Positions 63,252-64,000 of a DNA stretch of 64,000 nt are shown here, one piece after another. The notes beneath the pieces are model-generated. The model saw only the letters and a program-made list of their open reading frames with translations. It had not been told where the DNA came from and did no database searches. The DNA comes from Polydactylus sextarius (taxonomy: Eukaryota; Chordata; Actinopteri; Polynemidae): the NCBI GenBank assembly GCA_016801845.1, contig CM028924.1, positions 1,009,501 through 1,073,500 of the forward strand, in the 5' to 3' direction. The stretch's first letter is position 1. Each line of letters opens with the position of its first letter. Position numbers and translations under genes: made by a program.

Positions 63252-63299
63252 GTAGTTGGTTTGACCTTGAACAGACTGTACCTCTGAAAAATGGCGATG
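63252..63299 (+). CDS. Candidate 48-nt internal coding exon
   Basis: A strong pyrimidine tract (about 63228-63249) ends in CAG at 63251, and a donor GTGAGA begins at 63300. Between them, 48 nt are open in the phase demanded by the exon ending at 28659: phase 1 in, phase 1 out, giving G-SWFDLEQTVPLKNGD-G after joining. The result reads like an extracellular N-terminus just after a signal peptide. A 48-nt stretch can be open by chance, the reading frame runs on past the donor, and the implied intron is about 34.6 kb, so this stays a candidate. I recognise no domain in it. Confidence 0.3.
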
Positions 63300-64000
63300 G
63301 TGAGACAGAACGGGAGAGGAGAGTTAATTCCCCCTGTAGCTGTTCAACCATATCTGGACCAGAGATCCATGTTGAGCACATACGCACACACACGGTCTTA
63401 CATGTTAATTATAACATGTTAATTATCAGCTGCAGAGACAATGATTGAAACAAATATGAATATTCTGTTTAGCATCTTTATTATTTTATTATTATTACTG
63501 ATGTTCTGAATCTGTCTCCTGTCCCATCTTCTAAATGTATGAGTTGTTATTATTTTTGGAGACTTTGGCCTTCCAACATCAAAGACTGAAACATAAGGGA
63601 GAAAACAAGCACAACATCCAACTAGTATAATATCAGCAGCCATCTGTCTGTCACATTGTCTTGGGAAGAGGAGAGGAGAAGAAAAAAAACAAAACCAAGA
63701 CAAAGATGGATTCTTAGTTTTTCTGGATTCGACTTCAGATCTGTGAGAGAAATGTACGCTTGCAGACTTGTTAAACACTGGAGAATTACACGGCAAAGCT
63801 GCTTTGTTGATCCAAAATTCACAACCTTTTTTTCCCCGTTTAATTTCATGTGCTACAGAGTTTTGCTCAGAGGTAATAGCTGAAGTAAAATTCAGAGTTT
63901 GAACAATCTTTTTGAAAGAAAAAACAGGAGAGGCTGGTTTTTCTTTCTCCCTCTGTCGCTACCGTGTCTCGAATGACCACAACATCATGCATCCCATGAG
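63300..64000. other. Non-coding, right edge
   Basis: Follows the candidate donor at 63300. A (TTA)n run near 63480-63498 and A-runs near 63683. No further exon recognised before the window ends. Confidence 0.4.

Overview
The window is vertebrate nuclear DNA, almost certainly from a ray-finned (teleost) fish. It is AT-rich and almost free of long open reading frames. It is dense in (CA/TG)n microsatellites and carries several dispersed repeats whose wording I recognise from teleost genomes: the 'ctccaccaaggaggctgttt…gcaggattac' repeat, the 'ggcaatccatccaa…gtcaggggatcaccaaagtca' repeat, a 'gtccccataagga' repeat with a CA tail, and a non-LTR retrotransposon fragment. Nothing looks bacterial, plasmid, phage or CRISPR-like.

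Layout. 1-24.4 kb: non-coding DNA with microsatellites, a duplicated CA-tailed repeat (about 570-834 and 9,788-10,009) and several blocks that read like conserved non-coding elements (CNEs), rich in TAATTA, ATTTGCAT and TGACA-type words. 24.42-24.85 kb: a compact promoter-like island with a CCAAT box, a GC box, an NRF1-like site and a textbook RFX X-box, followed by two plus-strand splice donors. 28.0-28.66 kb: a purine-rich 5' leader ending in a short exon that encodes a signal-peptide-like start (MIPWVLLLLWISGH) and a clean GTAAGT donor in phase 1. This is the best-supported gene piece. 28.7-64 kb: most simply the long first intron of that gene, with CNE-like blocks, mobile-element remnants, microsatellites, a G-rich tract and a CTCF-like site. 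A 48-nt candidate exon at 63,252-63,299 has good splice sites and the matching phase (1-1), so it could be the next coding exon.

How the parts may work together (inference): a secreted or membrane-protein gene on the plus strand starts near 28 kb, with a possible alternative or separate upstream promoter at 24.5 kb, inside a CNE-bearing landscape of the kind found around developmental and neuronal genes. I could not name the gene. CNE calls rest on sequence texture and motifs only and need a cross-species alignment.

I found no clearly new biological system. The items most worth checking are the X-box promoter island, the exon pair, a GC-rich codon-biased islet at 32.6 kb, a MITE whose terminal repeat runs into a 10-bp tandem array, a perfect 25-bp-arm CA/TG palindrome, and microsatellites embedded in mobile repeats.
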